64,000 nucleotides of DNA from Tanypteryx hageni. Its lineage: Eukaryota; Arthropoda; Insecta; Odonata; Petaluridae. The position numbers and the translations under genes were made by a program. The stretch lies in the NCBI GenBank assembly GCA_028673005.1, contig CM054116.1, positions 134,593,681 to 134,657,680 on the forward strand. The letters run 5' to 3'. Positions 14,401-24,565 of the stretch are shown one piece after another (the first letter of the stretch is position 1; the number at the start of each line of letters is the position of its first letter). The notes below the pieces were generated by a model that was not told where the DNA came from, searched no databases, and saw nothing but the letters and a program-made list of their open reading frames with translations.

Positions 14401-14698
14401 TCTTGCCATATTTGCTCTTCATCAAAAGCTTCAATAATCAGCTCAGGTAAGAAAGCATTTGTATCAGAATCCTTCGGAGACGAGTCATAGAGTTGTTTAA
14501 TAAGTACCTTGATTTCTTCTGACAAATGAATCTGCGCACTGATAAAATGGTAACATAAATTACACGAAATAAACAAAGCTTTAAAATACTCGATAAAGAA
14601 TAATTTCTTGGTTACCTTAAGAAATTTTCCGGTTTTTTGGTGATATTTTCAAATTGTTCGTAGACTTTCAATAAAACGTCATCAACCCTTGAAGTCAT
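2438..14698 (-). CDS. MPHOSPH10: U3 small nucleolar ribonucleoprotein MPP10, nine exons
   Basis: MPP10 joins IMP3 and IMP4 and is part of the U3 snoRNP/SSU processome in the nucleolus, needed for early 18S pre-rRNA cleavages. Exons on the minus strand: 14616-14698, 13980-14538, 13633-13745, 13321-13559, 11777-11961, 3293-3439, 3109-3217, 2673-2893, 2438-2590. All junctions are GT/AG, phases agree, and the total is 1809 nt (602 codons plus stop), somewhat shorter than the human protein at about 680. Start is [16 protein letters not shown]. The N-terminal half is very acidic (for example [13 protein letters not shown], exon 2). Family signatures are [17 protein letters not shown] and [10 protein letters not shown] (exon 5), [17 protein letters not shown] (exon 6), EEVAPVA (exon 7), a strongly basic [10 protein letters not shown] region (exon 8) and [12 protein letters not shown] (exon 9). 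Exon 4 uses an acceptor at 13560/13561, giving [13 protein letters not shown] across the junction. Six introns are short, intron 4 is about 1.4 kb and intron 5 about 8.3 kb. No break was seen, so the gene looks functional. Confidence 0.95.
6682..7333 (+). repeat. four-copy dispersed repeat, copy A (diverged)
   Basis: The copy begins ACGTGGCCACCACATGAC and ends near TTATGGAGAAAA. Internally it shares with copies B, C and D the stretches AATATTTCTAAAAATTCC, GCGTTACTAAGA, GAGTAAACACCCAC and GTTCAGGGGACCTCAAAAC. Many substitutions and a changed terminal motif make it the oldest-looking of the four. No target duplication is evident. It lies in MPP10 intron 5. Confidence 0.75.
8075..8290 (+). mobile_element. 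tRNA-derived SINE
   Basis: A Pol III-type box A region (GGGCTGGCTAGCATGTCTAG) is followed after about 25 nt by a good box B, GGGTTCAAATCCTG. A non-tRNA body containing AAAGGCAGTTTATGAGC runs to about 8290. No full cloverleaf forms, so this is tRNA-derived rather than a tRNA gene. The ends are approximate because I found no clear target duplication. Confidence 0.6.
8930..8958 (+). mobile_element. possible hAT transposon left end
   Basis: The sequence CAGTGCTTCTCAACCTGGG matches the usual form of terminal repeats in many Charlie-like hAT elements (CAGTG.TTCTCAA). No matching right end was found, and the open frames at 8985-9627 downstream are not recognisable as transposase. It may be a solo end of a decayed element. 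Confidence 0.3.
9965..10635. mobile_element. piggyBac-like MITE with internal perfect hairpin
   Basis: The left end reads CCCTTTAACTGCCG and the right end, reverse-complemented, reads CCCTTTCACTGCTATG. The right flank is TTAA (10636-10639); the left flank is TTAG (9961-9964), one base from the TTAA duplication expected of piggyBac. The 671-bp element has no transposase. A perfect 22-bp inverted repeat lies inside it. It is located in MPP10 intron 5. Confidence 0.55.
10356..10415. repeat. perfect 22-bp inverted repeat (hairpin)
   Basis: The arms 10356-10377 and 10394-10415 are exact reverse complements (arm begins TTAAATAGAATTAACTCC). They are separated by a 16-nt AT-rich loop that is itself nearly self-complementary. 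It lies within the piggyBac-like MITE. Confidence 0.85.
12004..12658 (+). repeat. four-copy dispersed repeat, copy B, with 9-bp target duplication
   Basis: The copy begins ATGTGGCCACGACATGAC and ends ACGGAGAAAGT. It is flanked on both sides by AAAAAATTG (11995-12003 and 12659-12667), a 9-bp direct repeat. The short terminal inverted part is ACTTTCTCCAT against ATGGAGAAAGT. No coding capacity is seen. A 9-bp duplication is typical of Mutator-like elements, so a non-autonomous MULE is the best guess. It lies in MPP10 intron 4, 31 nt from the exon 5 acceptor. Confidence 0.7.
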
Positions 14699-15811
14699 TT
14701 TTAACTCAAGCTGTAACTCTTAAAAACAACAGAATTATCGCATAACAACACTGATTTTTATCCTAGTTACAATAGATTAAAAACCATCTTCGTCAAACAC
14801 GTGCGCTGTACTCTATTTACAGTTGACGGTCCGAGCAAGCCTAGTTAGGGCGGACAAAATATGAAACACGGAAACACCAACGTTGCCAGATTCAGCGCAC
14901 TGCCCCTCAATTCTTAAAAGTTAAGCCAATATGTTCGAATGATAGTTTAAAAATTTTGTTTATCATATGCTTGAAACGCATACGACTTTTCATGGTTTCG
15001 TAGGAATTTTTTTTACAATCGTCCATGCTACATTCTCATACAGAAAATGCGTAAAAATTCGAAATAAATATTATAAACGAATAACAAAAGAATCATGAGA
15101 TATAATAAACAAAAATGAGATAGGTTAAAATGGCAGTACAACTACTGTTCATGAAGTATATAAACTAAAGGACTTGGAGTGTAACTAACTCCAACATAAT
15201 TGCTGCAAAGGTAATTATTTACTTGAGGAGTCCCAAGAAAAGCGCGTCCTGGAAAAAGAAAATTTCATCCAATTTATGTCAACAATACATATATTTAGGA
15301 ATAGCTTTGAAACAGGAATAGGATATTATGATCAAATAATTCCATCAATTTCAATTCGTATATTAATATTTATGTGTGGGAGAAAGCGAAATAATAAAAT
15401 TTCTATTAATATTTTGAATTAAAGTTACGTTAGATATCCTCCAGTACGCCACTAGAGGCGCTAGTAGTCTACAATCGGGACGATACCTTTGTATAGCAGG
15501 AATTTGAATGTTTGTAGATAGGGCTGGTTTGGAATGGCTTGTGTTGTATGCAGTAATTAAAAACTAGTTCTTTCGAAGTTAGGTGTCAGTCTGTCTATCT
15601 ATTAGTCGCATTTCAACTGGAACTGACCCAAATGAATGCAACCCACCCTAATGCTATCCAAAGCAAAATAAGCTCACTCCAACTGAACTCAATCCATCCT
15701 AACACAACTTATTGGAGATAAACAGAAAAAGAGTAATGTCCGCCCTCACCAAATGTATCTTTAATTGCATCCCCCACCATTCCTGATTCTGTTCCTCAAC
15801 TTACTCTAACA
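14699..15811. other. intergenic, MPP10 promoter side
   Basis: This is the 5' flank of MPP10, transcribed leftwards. The first about 200 bp are richer in GC than their surroundings and probably contain the start site, but I see no clear TATA box. From about 15600 the strand becomes rich in AAC/CCA, and this composition resumes at 17669, showing that the hAT element inserted into it. No other gene is seen. Confidence 0.5.
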
Positions 15812-17661
15812 TAAGGTGACCAAACATCCTCCTTTTGGAAGGACAGTCCTTCTTTTTCAATCGCTGTCCTCCCTATACCTTTTGTCCTTCTATGTCCTCC
15901 TTTTTTAACATTTCTCTGCTATTGTCCTTCCTTTTACTCAATTCACGCGTTCTTTTAATTGGTGTATTTGTGTATTCTCAAGTCAACTGGCTATAGATAT
16001 AGAAGTAATCCTTCCACAAATATACTTACATTTTCATCGTTTCACTGTGAGAGTAAAGAGTCAAACTAAATTTTGTGAGGTCGCTTCAGTTGAGCATAAG
16101 AAATTATTAGGTTACTCAAAAACCAGGTGGTTGGCTTTAACACCTGCCATTGAACGTGTTACTCAATTATTTGAACCATTAAGCTTACATTTTTTAAGTT
16201 TAGATAAATGTCCCAAACTTCTAAAAGATTTTTTTGAAAATCCATTAGATGAAATTACTCTGCATATCATGCATAGTAAGGCAACATTGTTTCAGTCGAA
16301 TATAGAGCAAATTAAAAAGAACAAAATATGTGCAGCTGAAGTAATGTCAATTCTTCACAGCTTTAATGATCAATTGGAATCCAGATTAAATATGTTTACC
16401 AGTAAATGCAGATAATTTATTAAAAAAACTAGAAGAGAATAATCCAACAGTTAGAGGGGCATTCACGGACGAGGTTCAACTATTTTATAGAAATTACCTT
16501 GATTATTTGATCAAATGGACAAAATTTCTGGATGGAATAAATTTTTTTCAGTGGACTTTATTAAGAAAATCGATCAAGTGGGAAAAAGTGGTAGAATCAG
16601 TGAAATTTGCAAATCAAGTGTCTCATAAAGATTGATGACAATAACTGTTTGATGAGGTTCGGAGACTAAATGAGCACTGCTCAGCTAATTAGTTTTCTGA
16701 ATGGTCTGAAAATAAAATAGAAGTCTACAAAAGATGGATGGAAATATTTCCTTTTATTAATTTAAAGATATTGGTTGAAATAGCTTTGTTTACCTGGGAC
16801 AAATGCAAGTGTAGAGCGTGTATTCTCGTTAATTAATGATGTGTGGGACTGTGTAAAGAGCAGTCTTTCTTTGGAAACATTGATCTTAATCATAATGATA
16901 AAAGTTAACATGGATTATAGCTGCGAGCGATTCTCAGAAATGTTAAATAAAAATGACGATTTTTTGAAAAAAATTTACAGAAATGACAAATATTTCAATA
17001 CAAAACAATCATGTCATTATTAGAATAAAAACACTTCATTTTTAAAAACATACTACATATTTCAGCCTGTAGAGAAAAGATATGTTTCAGTAAACATATA
17101 TTTTGAATAAATATATTTTCAATAAATATTGGCTTATATAAAATAATTTTCAAGCAATCAGGATATAATTTAGAATAAATAACAATTTGTAGGATTGAAT
17201 CTATTATTTTCAATTTTAATTGCTTTTGAACTTTGTTTAAACTTTTCCGTGTTGGGGTTTATTTTTTTCGAATATGTAAAACACACATAATTAATGAACA
17301 CTTAAGTTTAAAATTTGTGCAATTCAGCTTTGAACTTCTGAAATTGAAATTCGTTCAATACGATTTGTCATTATGTAATTTTAGTGTTTCACTGTGAAAA
17401 ATGGTATCTAAAATTATTATTTTTCTTGAAAGCTTACAGCATTTTTTTAAAACAAAAAATTTCATGTCATGAGACTATTGTAATGTATGTTCTTTTACAA
17501 ACTTTAGTTTGTTTGAAAAATATGAAAGATAGCATATAAATAGTTTTTCTGTCATGAAATGTGTCCTTCCTTTCTCCTTTCTTTTCCCTCCCTTTGTCTT
17601 TACATTTTGTAAAAAAACGGGATCTGTCCTCCCTTTTGGAAAAAAATATCTGGTCACCTTA
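15812..17661 (+). mobile_element. degenerate hAT transposon with target duplication
   Basis: Terminal repeats are TAAGGTGACCA at 15812 and its reverse complement TGGTCACCTTA ending at 17661. Subterminal parts also match in kind (TCCTCCTTTTGGAA against TTCCAAAAGGGAGG). TCTAACA flanks both ends (15805-15811, 17662-17668), one short of the 8 bp usual for hAT. At 1.85 kb it is shorter than complete hAT elements and its transposase is broken. Confidence 0.75.
16047..17023 (+). pseudogene. hAT transposase remnant (C-terminal half)
   Basis: An open piece at 16047-16415 encodes a TRWLALTPAIERV region typical of the RNase H-like and insertion part of BED/ZMYM-related hAT transposases. Frameshifts and stops follow (16415-16840). 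Then comes a frame reading PGTNASVERVFSLIND, the C-terminal hAT dimerisation motif with its A-S-V-E-R-VFS core, ending at about 17023. The N-terminal BED finger and first catalytic aspartate region are missing. The gene cannot make an active protein. Confidence 0.75.
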
Positions 17662-18762
17662 TCTAACAGCCTTATTCCAACACATCCACAAGGCCCTTAA
17701 AACAATCACACAAGCCATCCATCCAATCCTCACCTCCTCCCCTCACCAGGTGCCTTTTTAGAAACCCCTGCTACTCTCATTCTGCCAACACCCCAAATTA
17801 TCCAATACTTTTTGGGAAAAAGAACTTGCAATATTCACCCCTATGCATCTTGCTGGATCTTACCTCTGTAGCAAACCCTGCTACTTCTCATGCCCTATTC
17901 ACCCACCAACCAACTCCTTCTCCATCCTATTACCAACATAACCTAGCCCATAACCTTCCAAATTAACATCCAAGTTAGTGGAAGATAAATAGAAGAGGAG
18001 ACTAGAAAGTGAAAGTTTCTCGCCTACGGACAACAGTTTAAATTCATGCATGCCAACCAACACACCACACTCTATAGCAGCTACTGATGATGAGAGCCTG
18101 GCACTCGAAATACATATTTAGCGCTCTGTTCTTCTCGCTAAATTCCTTTTTGTTTACGGTCAGAGTCAAATCTTCATAAGTTATTGGAAATTAAGTTAAA
18201 AGTAATTAAGTAGGTGTGAGATCCATTTTATTAATATCTTTAAGTTGGATTATCAATAATTATTGTGGTTTCCTCTTCAATGCACCCAAAAAGCAAGAAT
18301 CTGGTGCAAGATAGGTATACTTAAATTTTTGGATTTCAACTCCCCAAAAGTATGATACATGTATATGGCACTCTCCTACTTTTTAGCCTCAGGATTTGGT
18401 CTTTAAACTGTCTTATACACAAGTATATACAGCAGTTATAAGTAAAAATATAGGTCAAACCAGGTCAAATTTGGTACGTAAGTGACCAGGTGAGGTCATT
18501 TTGTGACCCCATCATTGGTGACTATACACAACTTATTTGTCGTAAAAGTTTTTATTATTCAAAAACACATATTAATAAATATTAACATATGTTAGGAATT
18601 GCAAAATCATAATGAAATATATAATTTTATCTAAATTAACAAAACTATACAGGTACTAGAAAATATTTTTAAAATGCATAGTAAATTATTTGCTGGTGTG
18701 TTTATTACATATGTTAATATTACATATTTTTCTGTCATTAAGTGATTCTTACAAACAAAACA

Positions 18763-19225
18763 TTAACATTGGTCACATTTCAACATGCACTTTTTACCTA
18801 AACTCCGGGGACACAGCATCTCATCAGCATCCGGGTGTTGCCCTTCTGTAACATCTTCTTTCAGTATCATCCCAATGACATTTCTGATTTAGGCAACCTT
18901 TGTTGTGAATGTGTAACTATGAGTGGTTTAGCTAGCTCCATTCCTAACGCTTGAAGAAAATCTTCTCCTAAATGACTTTTCCTTTTTCATACTCTTGATT
19001 CACTTGTGTGAAAAGAACAAATGCGTTTATTGCCGCTATATCTAGAATGTTTAAAAAAATCACCAGTGGCCAATGTTTAGTGTTGCGAGAGCATGTATAT
19101 TCATTTACCATGCGATCTAAATTATCTACTGCTCCTTTGCAGTGATTGTAGTCAAGTGTAACTTGAGGATTGCATGCGGTTTCTTCTCCAGATAATTTTA
19201 GATCAAAATGCTGAGTTGATACCAA
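18763..19225 (-). pseudogene. piggyBac transposase remnant, C-terminal part
   Basis: The minus frame (18968-19225) contains LDYNHCKGAVDNLDRM, WPLVIFLNILDIAAINAFV, the conserved C-terminal part of the DDE_Tnp_1_7 domain including the last catalytic aspartate region. After a frame break, a cysteine-rich tail (CPRSLGKKCMLKCDQC, stop at 18763) matches the piggyBac C-terminal zinc finger. The N-terminal two thirds are absent and I found no paired ends. Confidence 0.8.
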
Positions 19226-19378
19226 AACAACACTTCTATTTTATTGGGAACGTATAAAACCATCATAGTATCCTTGGTATATAGTACTTCAGTTGAGAAT
19301 TGTGCACGAATTTTATTTGGGCGAAATTATTTATTTATATAAATCTATCTATCTATTTATATATGTATATCTAACCGA

Positions 19379-20290
19379 TTGGTGTCAGAATAATTTTCTA
19401 ACATTAAATATTGATAAATCTCAGGTGATACACTTTGCAAACAAAAACAAACCATGTAATGACCTATAAGCTTATGTGAATTAAAAACCAATCCCTCAAG
19501 TTAACTGCACAAAATTTCTTGGTATCTACCTTGATACTCATTTAAGATGGGATACTCATATCAACAAACTATTTAGTAAGTTGAGTTCTACTTGCTTCCT
19601 TATAAGATGTATTCGATTCACAGTCTCCACTGATGTACTTGTGTCCTTATATTATTGAGATTTCTACTCCCATATTGTTTACAGTATTCTTTTCTGCGGT
19701 TCTTCCCCACTTGCAAGTAATATTTTTAAAATTCAAAAGAAAGCAATGCGTCTCATTGCAATTGAACCATACGATGCCTCCTATCGCCCCATCTTTTGAA
19801 AATTGAATATACTGGCAGTGCCATGTGTATATATACTCACTGCCATACTTTACACGAGAAGGAACTTACATAACTTTGAAAAAAACTCCAACATACACAG
19901 TTATTGCACACATGGTCTAAATGATCTCCACATTCCCTATATTCGTACAAAAACAGTCTCACTTGACCCAAGAGCAATGGGACTTCGGTTATACAACAAA
20001 CTCCCGCAGGAACTGAAAATGTCCGTGAGCTTGTCAAATTTTAAAAACAAACTTAAAGCCTTTCTGCTCAGTAAGCATTACATTTATGATTTCTTTAATG
20101 ATGCTTGATATTCATCTGTATCTCACTTTAAATTTTATTATTTTATATGTGCTTGTAACTTTATCTTGCTATTTTATCTGTATGTGTATGTATAATTTGT
20201 ATCAATTTTCTCTTGTGTGCCTTTTACTGACTTGTCCTATATCATGTTTTTGATCTCTGGACCAATAAACTATTATTATTATTGTTGACG
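19379..20290 (+). mobile_element. LINE (Jockey/CR1-like) 3' fragment
   Basis: Translation, interrupted by stops, gives the end of a reverse transcriptase ORF: FLTLNIDKSQVIHF, CTKFLGIYLDTHLRWDTHI, a FCGSSPLASNIFKIQKKAMR stretch, then an open piece (19803-20108) ending LPQELKMSVSLSNFKNKLK. These are the thumb and C-terminal features of Jockey/CR1-group LINEs. The 3' end is a short ATT repeat (20270-20284), a usual LINE tail. It is 5' truncated and dead. Confidence 0.75.
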
Positions 20291-20589
20291 CGGATTAATT
20301 CCAGGTTTTCATGCTTACAGTGGAGCGGGCTCAAGCTGTATGCATAGCTATTGTATATTTATGGTGTGTTGTCATTTAAAAATCGCCAGACAATAAAGCA
20401 TGTGTTAATTATGATAGATTTTTGTAAATTTATGTATGTATTTTTGTGTAGGTCTAGAGTTTCAAGACTTTTGAATAGTTTTTTTGGGATGACACCTGTG
20501 TACGATATTATAATAGGTACTATAATAACTTTATTTTGTTGCCAAATGTTTTTAATTTCTTCGGCTAATGATAATTATTTTTGAATTTT

Positions 20590-21250
20590 TTCATTGTGTT
20601 TTTTCTCTATATTTGATGTGTTCGGTAGTAAAACATCTATTAGGTATGTATTTGTTGACATACATTGTCGTGTCTTTGTGTACTTTCTGTACTTGCTAGG
20701 GTGCTACATCCACTTGCAATGTGTTCTATTGTTTCATTTTCGAATTTGCATCTCCTGCATTTATCACTATTTATTGTTGGATCTTTTATCACATATTTCA
20801 TGTAGTTCTTTGTTTTTATGATTTTGTCCTGAATGGCTATGTGGAAACCTTCGGTTTCAGCAAACAGGTTCCCATTTTCAAGCCATTTATTAGATGCTTC
20901 TTTGTCTATGTGAGGTTGTGAGAGTTGGTAGAGATGTTTACCATGGAGTGTTTTGTTTATCCAGGAGTCAATTTTCTGGATTTGTGTTTTTATATGATTG
21001 CTTGTATCATATTTTTTATTTTGTAGTTGTAGTGGTGTAACAGATATATCTATTATTATTATTATTTATTTTGTTATTTTGAAGCATTTCTGATATTCTT
21101 TTTGTCTCTCTTAATTCAAATTTTGTAAATGCAGTGCATTTAATTTGATATATGCGTATTTTTCTGTGGTCTGGTATGCTCTACTTAGGATTTTTAGGCA
21201 TTTGTAGCTGTCAGTTATAGTAACAAATGTAACATTATTTTCTAAATCAG
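20590..21250 (-). mobile_element. LINE remnant with C-terminal CCHC-type motif
   Basis: On the minus strand an interrupted frame reads IQKIDSWINKTLHGKH, WLENGNLFAETEGFHIAIQD, then YMKYVIKDPT and CRRCKFENETIEHIASGC. The C-x2-C-x8-H-x4-C arrangement after the reverse transcriptase is typical of several LINE clades, including R2- and L1-like ones, and the AIQD/KYVIKDP pattern recurs in arthropod elements. Only the C-terminal third remains, ending towards 20590. Confidence 0.65.
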
Positions 21251-23317
21251 AGAAACTCACTACACTTTCACTATCTAACCGGTTTTGTGTACTATTATTA
21301 CATGTTTACCTATTAAAAATAACATAATACACACTTAAGATAATGCTCAGAAAGAAATAGAGTTGATTTATGTTAATTCCAAGAAAATGTATACAAATGT
21401 GATCCACGTTTTCAGCTTGCGATTATACCGCAAAGAAGGCCACGTGGGTTCATTTTGTTGCCATAAAGGAATATTTATTTTTTTCTTCATTTAAAAAAAA
21501 ATAAAAACAAAGAAGGCAATAAAAAATGCAGCTAAAAAATAACCAGAGTGATCGACACAATTTTGTCTAAAATATTCAATAAAAACAAACGTTGGGTTAA
21601 GAAAGGAGGAAAAGTTTTATATGCAAAGTTTCCCTTAGGTATTCACCAAATGTCTTTTCTAATCATTGTCTCACAATATTGCTTTGTATTTCCATTAAAA
21701 ATATATTTCATTTCTTGGTTCTACCTGCAATACTTGACAGCGTTGCTTTTAGATCAAGATGAAAAATATGCGCAACTAGGGCATTTTCACAATGTGAAAT
21801 GTTTATAAAAACCTTTGCATGGATGATGCATTTAATCATTACTCCCAAGGAAACCCTTATCAACATTGTTCTTAAAGTAGAAAAGAAATTATGTGTTTTA
21901 AGCCTGAGTTTGCGATGATTAAATCACTGACTGACTCTGCATCCTTAAATGATGACTTTCGGCTGTGAAGCGATATAGTTTGCATTGTCACAGGACAAAA
22001 ATCCTACACTAAAGGATAAATAACATGATACTGGAAGGGGTTGCCCTCCCCTTGCGATGCTCCTACAAAAGATACTGGTATACAGGAGTGCAGAAAGAGA
22101 GTCTAGATTATTGTTTATCAGTGCACAAGGTGAGCAGGGATGCAGGCGGTGCCAAAACAGAATTCATAAACTTAAAGCCATGGTGCCTGGTGCAGTTTCA
22201 CCGTCACACCATACCACGCATGGCCATTGGCATCATGTAGCAATTTAGTAATTTTTCTATTATCATATTTTCATTTTGCTAAGTCAGGAATCACATAAAT
22301 AAATTCAAGTAATTTTGTTATAAATATTACTAACATTTTGAATTAGCACGTTTCTAATTCTTTGGCTATATTAAAAGCTTCAACATGTTCCTTAGGTGTT
22401 TTCCCAAGTTGGTCCTTTTAAAATGTCTAAATAACAGAATCTTAAATCAACAAGATATTTATTTTACAGAACCAAATAGGTACTTGAGTATATTGTCGTG
22501 AGTGTAACTTTTCCAATTATCTCCGAGTCACAAGCCGGCCAATGAGATACATTCTTTTTTATGGGTAAAGATCACCTCAAATTCACTTGCATCATATAGG
22601 CCAAACGTAAGCAGCTTTCCCTGTGATGGATAACATGTAAGAATAGGTTAGGACAAAAAAATGTCTCATCCAGCAGGATAAACCGTGACATTAACTTAGT
22701 GGCAACTACAGATTCTGAGCTCCTGGCGAAAATTTCAAATAGGCACTCCTTAAACAACCCTACCTACTACAAATCATTCTGCATTCGCTTAGAAAATGTA
22801 GATATAAATGAAAAAATGCACTATTTAATATATAGTTTTATTTACAAGTCATTAGGCATGTTTGTCTGTATAAATGAGGTGATTTTCTTATTATTCTTTT
22901 TGATTTCTTCTTCTAATTTTCTTTTCCTTGTCTTTTTCACAACTGTGCTAGTTTTACTTAAATTATCCTTCTCCATTCTAAATAAATATGAAATATGGTT
23001 GCAGGGCTTCTTAATACACAATTAAAAACCTAAATTTTCTCTTCTGAATTTTTTCCTGGTTGTTTTTATTTTGGCATTTTTATGCATTCTTTACAAAAAG
23101 TAAAAAATGAACACCTTATGGTTAGGTCATGACCATCTGTCCATTCATGTGTTTCATCTCCAAAACTACTGGCTGGATTTTCATGAAATTTGGTATTTAG
23201 AAAATAAGAAAATGATATAAATAGTTTACATAGTCTAATCTGGAGTTCTATTTTACTGGTGACAAAAAATGAATTATCAGTCATATCTCATCAAGTATTA
23301 TTCATAACAAAAAGTCT
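21251..23317. other. intergenic, nothing recognised
   Basis: AT-rich sequence without a recognisable gene. A more GC-balanced patch at 22020-22250 carries two overlapping short open frames without known motifs and may be an old repeat. Confidence 0.4.
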
Positions 23318-24565
23318 TTAATTCTTTCAGCCCCAGTGGTGTCATGTAGCACCATGAGGTAAACATGGTTATATTTATTTCTAATTCACTCATTGGTTAA
23401 AAATAAATTCATTTTGTGTAAGATGTATCCTATATTTTTAAGTTAAAATTTTGGTAATGCTGTATATGTACATATATAGTCTCTGACCTTGGATGATAAA
23501 ACCTTAAACTTAGTTCATGTGTACCTTGTTTTTTCATACTGCAGACCTCGATCAATATTTTGAGCGTTATTTTTCTCATTTTTTTGTGAAATTTGATTTA
23601 TTTTTTAAGGTATTTCTTTAATTCTGTTAGCAAATGGCACAATTTAAAAAAATACTTTAGTTACAATTTATATTTAAAATCACATATTGCCGTATGGCAC
23701 CACTAGGAACCATGTATGTATCTACATTTATTTCTCATGTACTACTCTCTTTCTTTTCTTTTTGGTACACCTTTAACTATTAAATTCTTGCTATTAATGT
23801 TATTTAATATGTATATTACCCTAAGAATGTTTTAAATAATATTTTATTGAATATAAATGGAACTTTTCATCATATGATAGCCTCCAATCGGAAGAAGCTA
23901 ACAAGGAAATTAATTATTGTCCTCTTAAATGTAGAAGATTCCGAGTATGAAATGAGTGATGCCTCGGATACAGAGAGTGACTCTGTTAGCATAGGCAACA
24001 CAGGTGAGAACCAACCACCAAGATCAATAGGTATCTTCAATCCATTTCAAACAGAAATACATTAAAGATAAGTTTCTATGCAGGAGAGTGATGAGAATAG
24101 AGAAAAGGATAACAATGAAGAAAAAGTTAGACATAAAAGGAAAGGAAGCCATAGTGCGCCCAATGGTGCTTTCAGGACAGTGATTGCAACAGTATTTTAG
24201 TTAACATTGACTGGATGGGCCTGCATGATATGCTTGTTGCCTTGTGCAGAACAAGCATCAGATCATTATTATCTCAGGATAATATTCCATCTCGTCAACA
24301 CATGCGTTAAAAATGCATGGCTACTGAACATGAGGCATCTTTTGCAAAAACAAGAGAGATACATGTCTCTGAAGAAATTCAGGGCACAAGTTTCTCTAGC
24401 TCTGATGGCTGCAGGAAAGGAACATTTAGGAAGAAAGAGAGGAAGACTATCAGATGAAAAGAAGACAAAAAGTAAGCCTTTAGCGCAATGTCCTATACCT
24501 GACAATTATAAACTAAACAGCAGAATTCACCTAAAATCTAAGTTGCAACTTACCTATGGATGATA
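23318..24565 (+). pseudogene. second piggyBac remnant (both ends of transposase, middle lost)
   Basis: A frame at 23847-24065 resembles the acidic N-terminus of piggyBac transposases (ASNRKKLTRKLI, then DSEYEMSDASDTESDS). A frame at 24207-24563 resembles the C-terminal region (HLVNTCVKNAWLL, then LKKFRAQVSLALMAAGK, RKRGR). The catalytic core between them is missing. The left end may be TTAATTCTTTCAGCCCCAGT at 23318, starting at a TTAA. Related subterminal motifs (AGCACCATGAGG, GGCACCACTAGG) recur at 23350 and 23697. The right end is not defined. Confidence 0.6.

Noticed and set aside
14050..14490. 146-codon plus frame
   Set aside because: Antisense to MPP10 exon 2; serine-rich only because it mirrors the acidic coding sequence.
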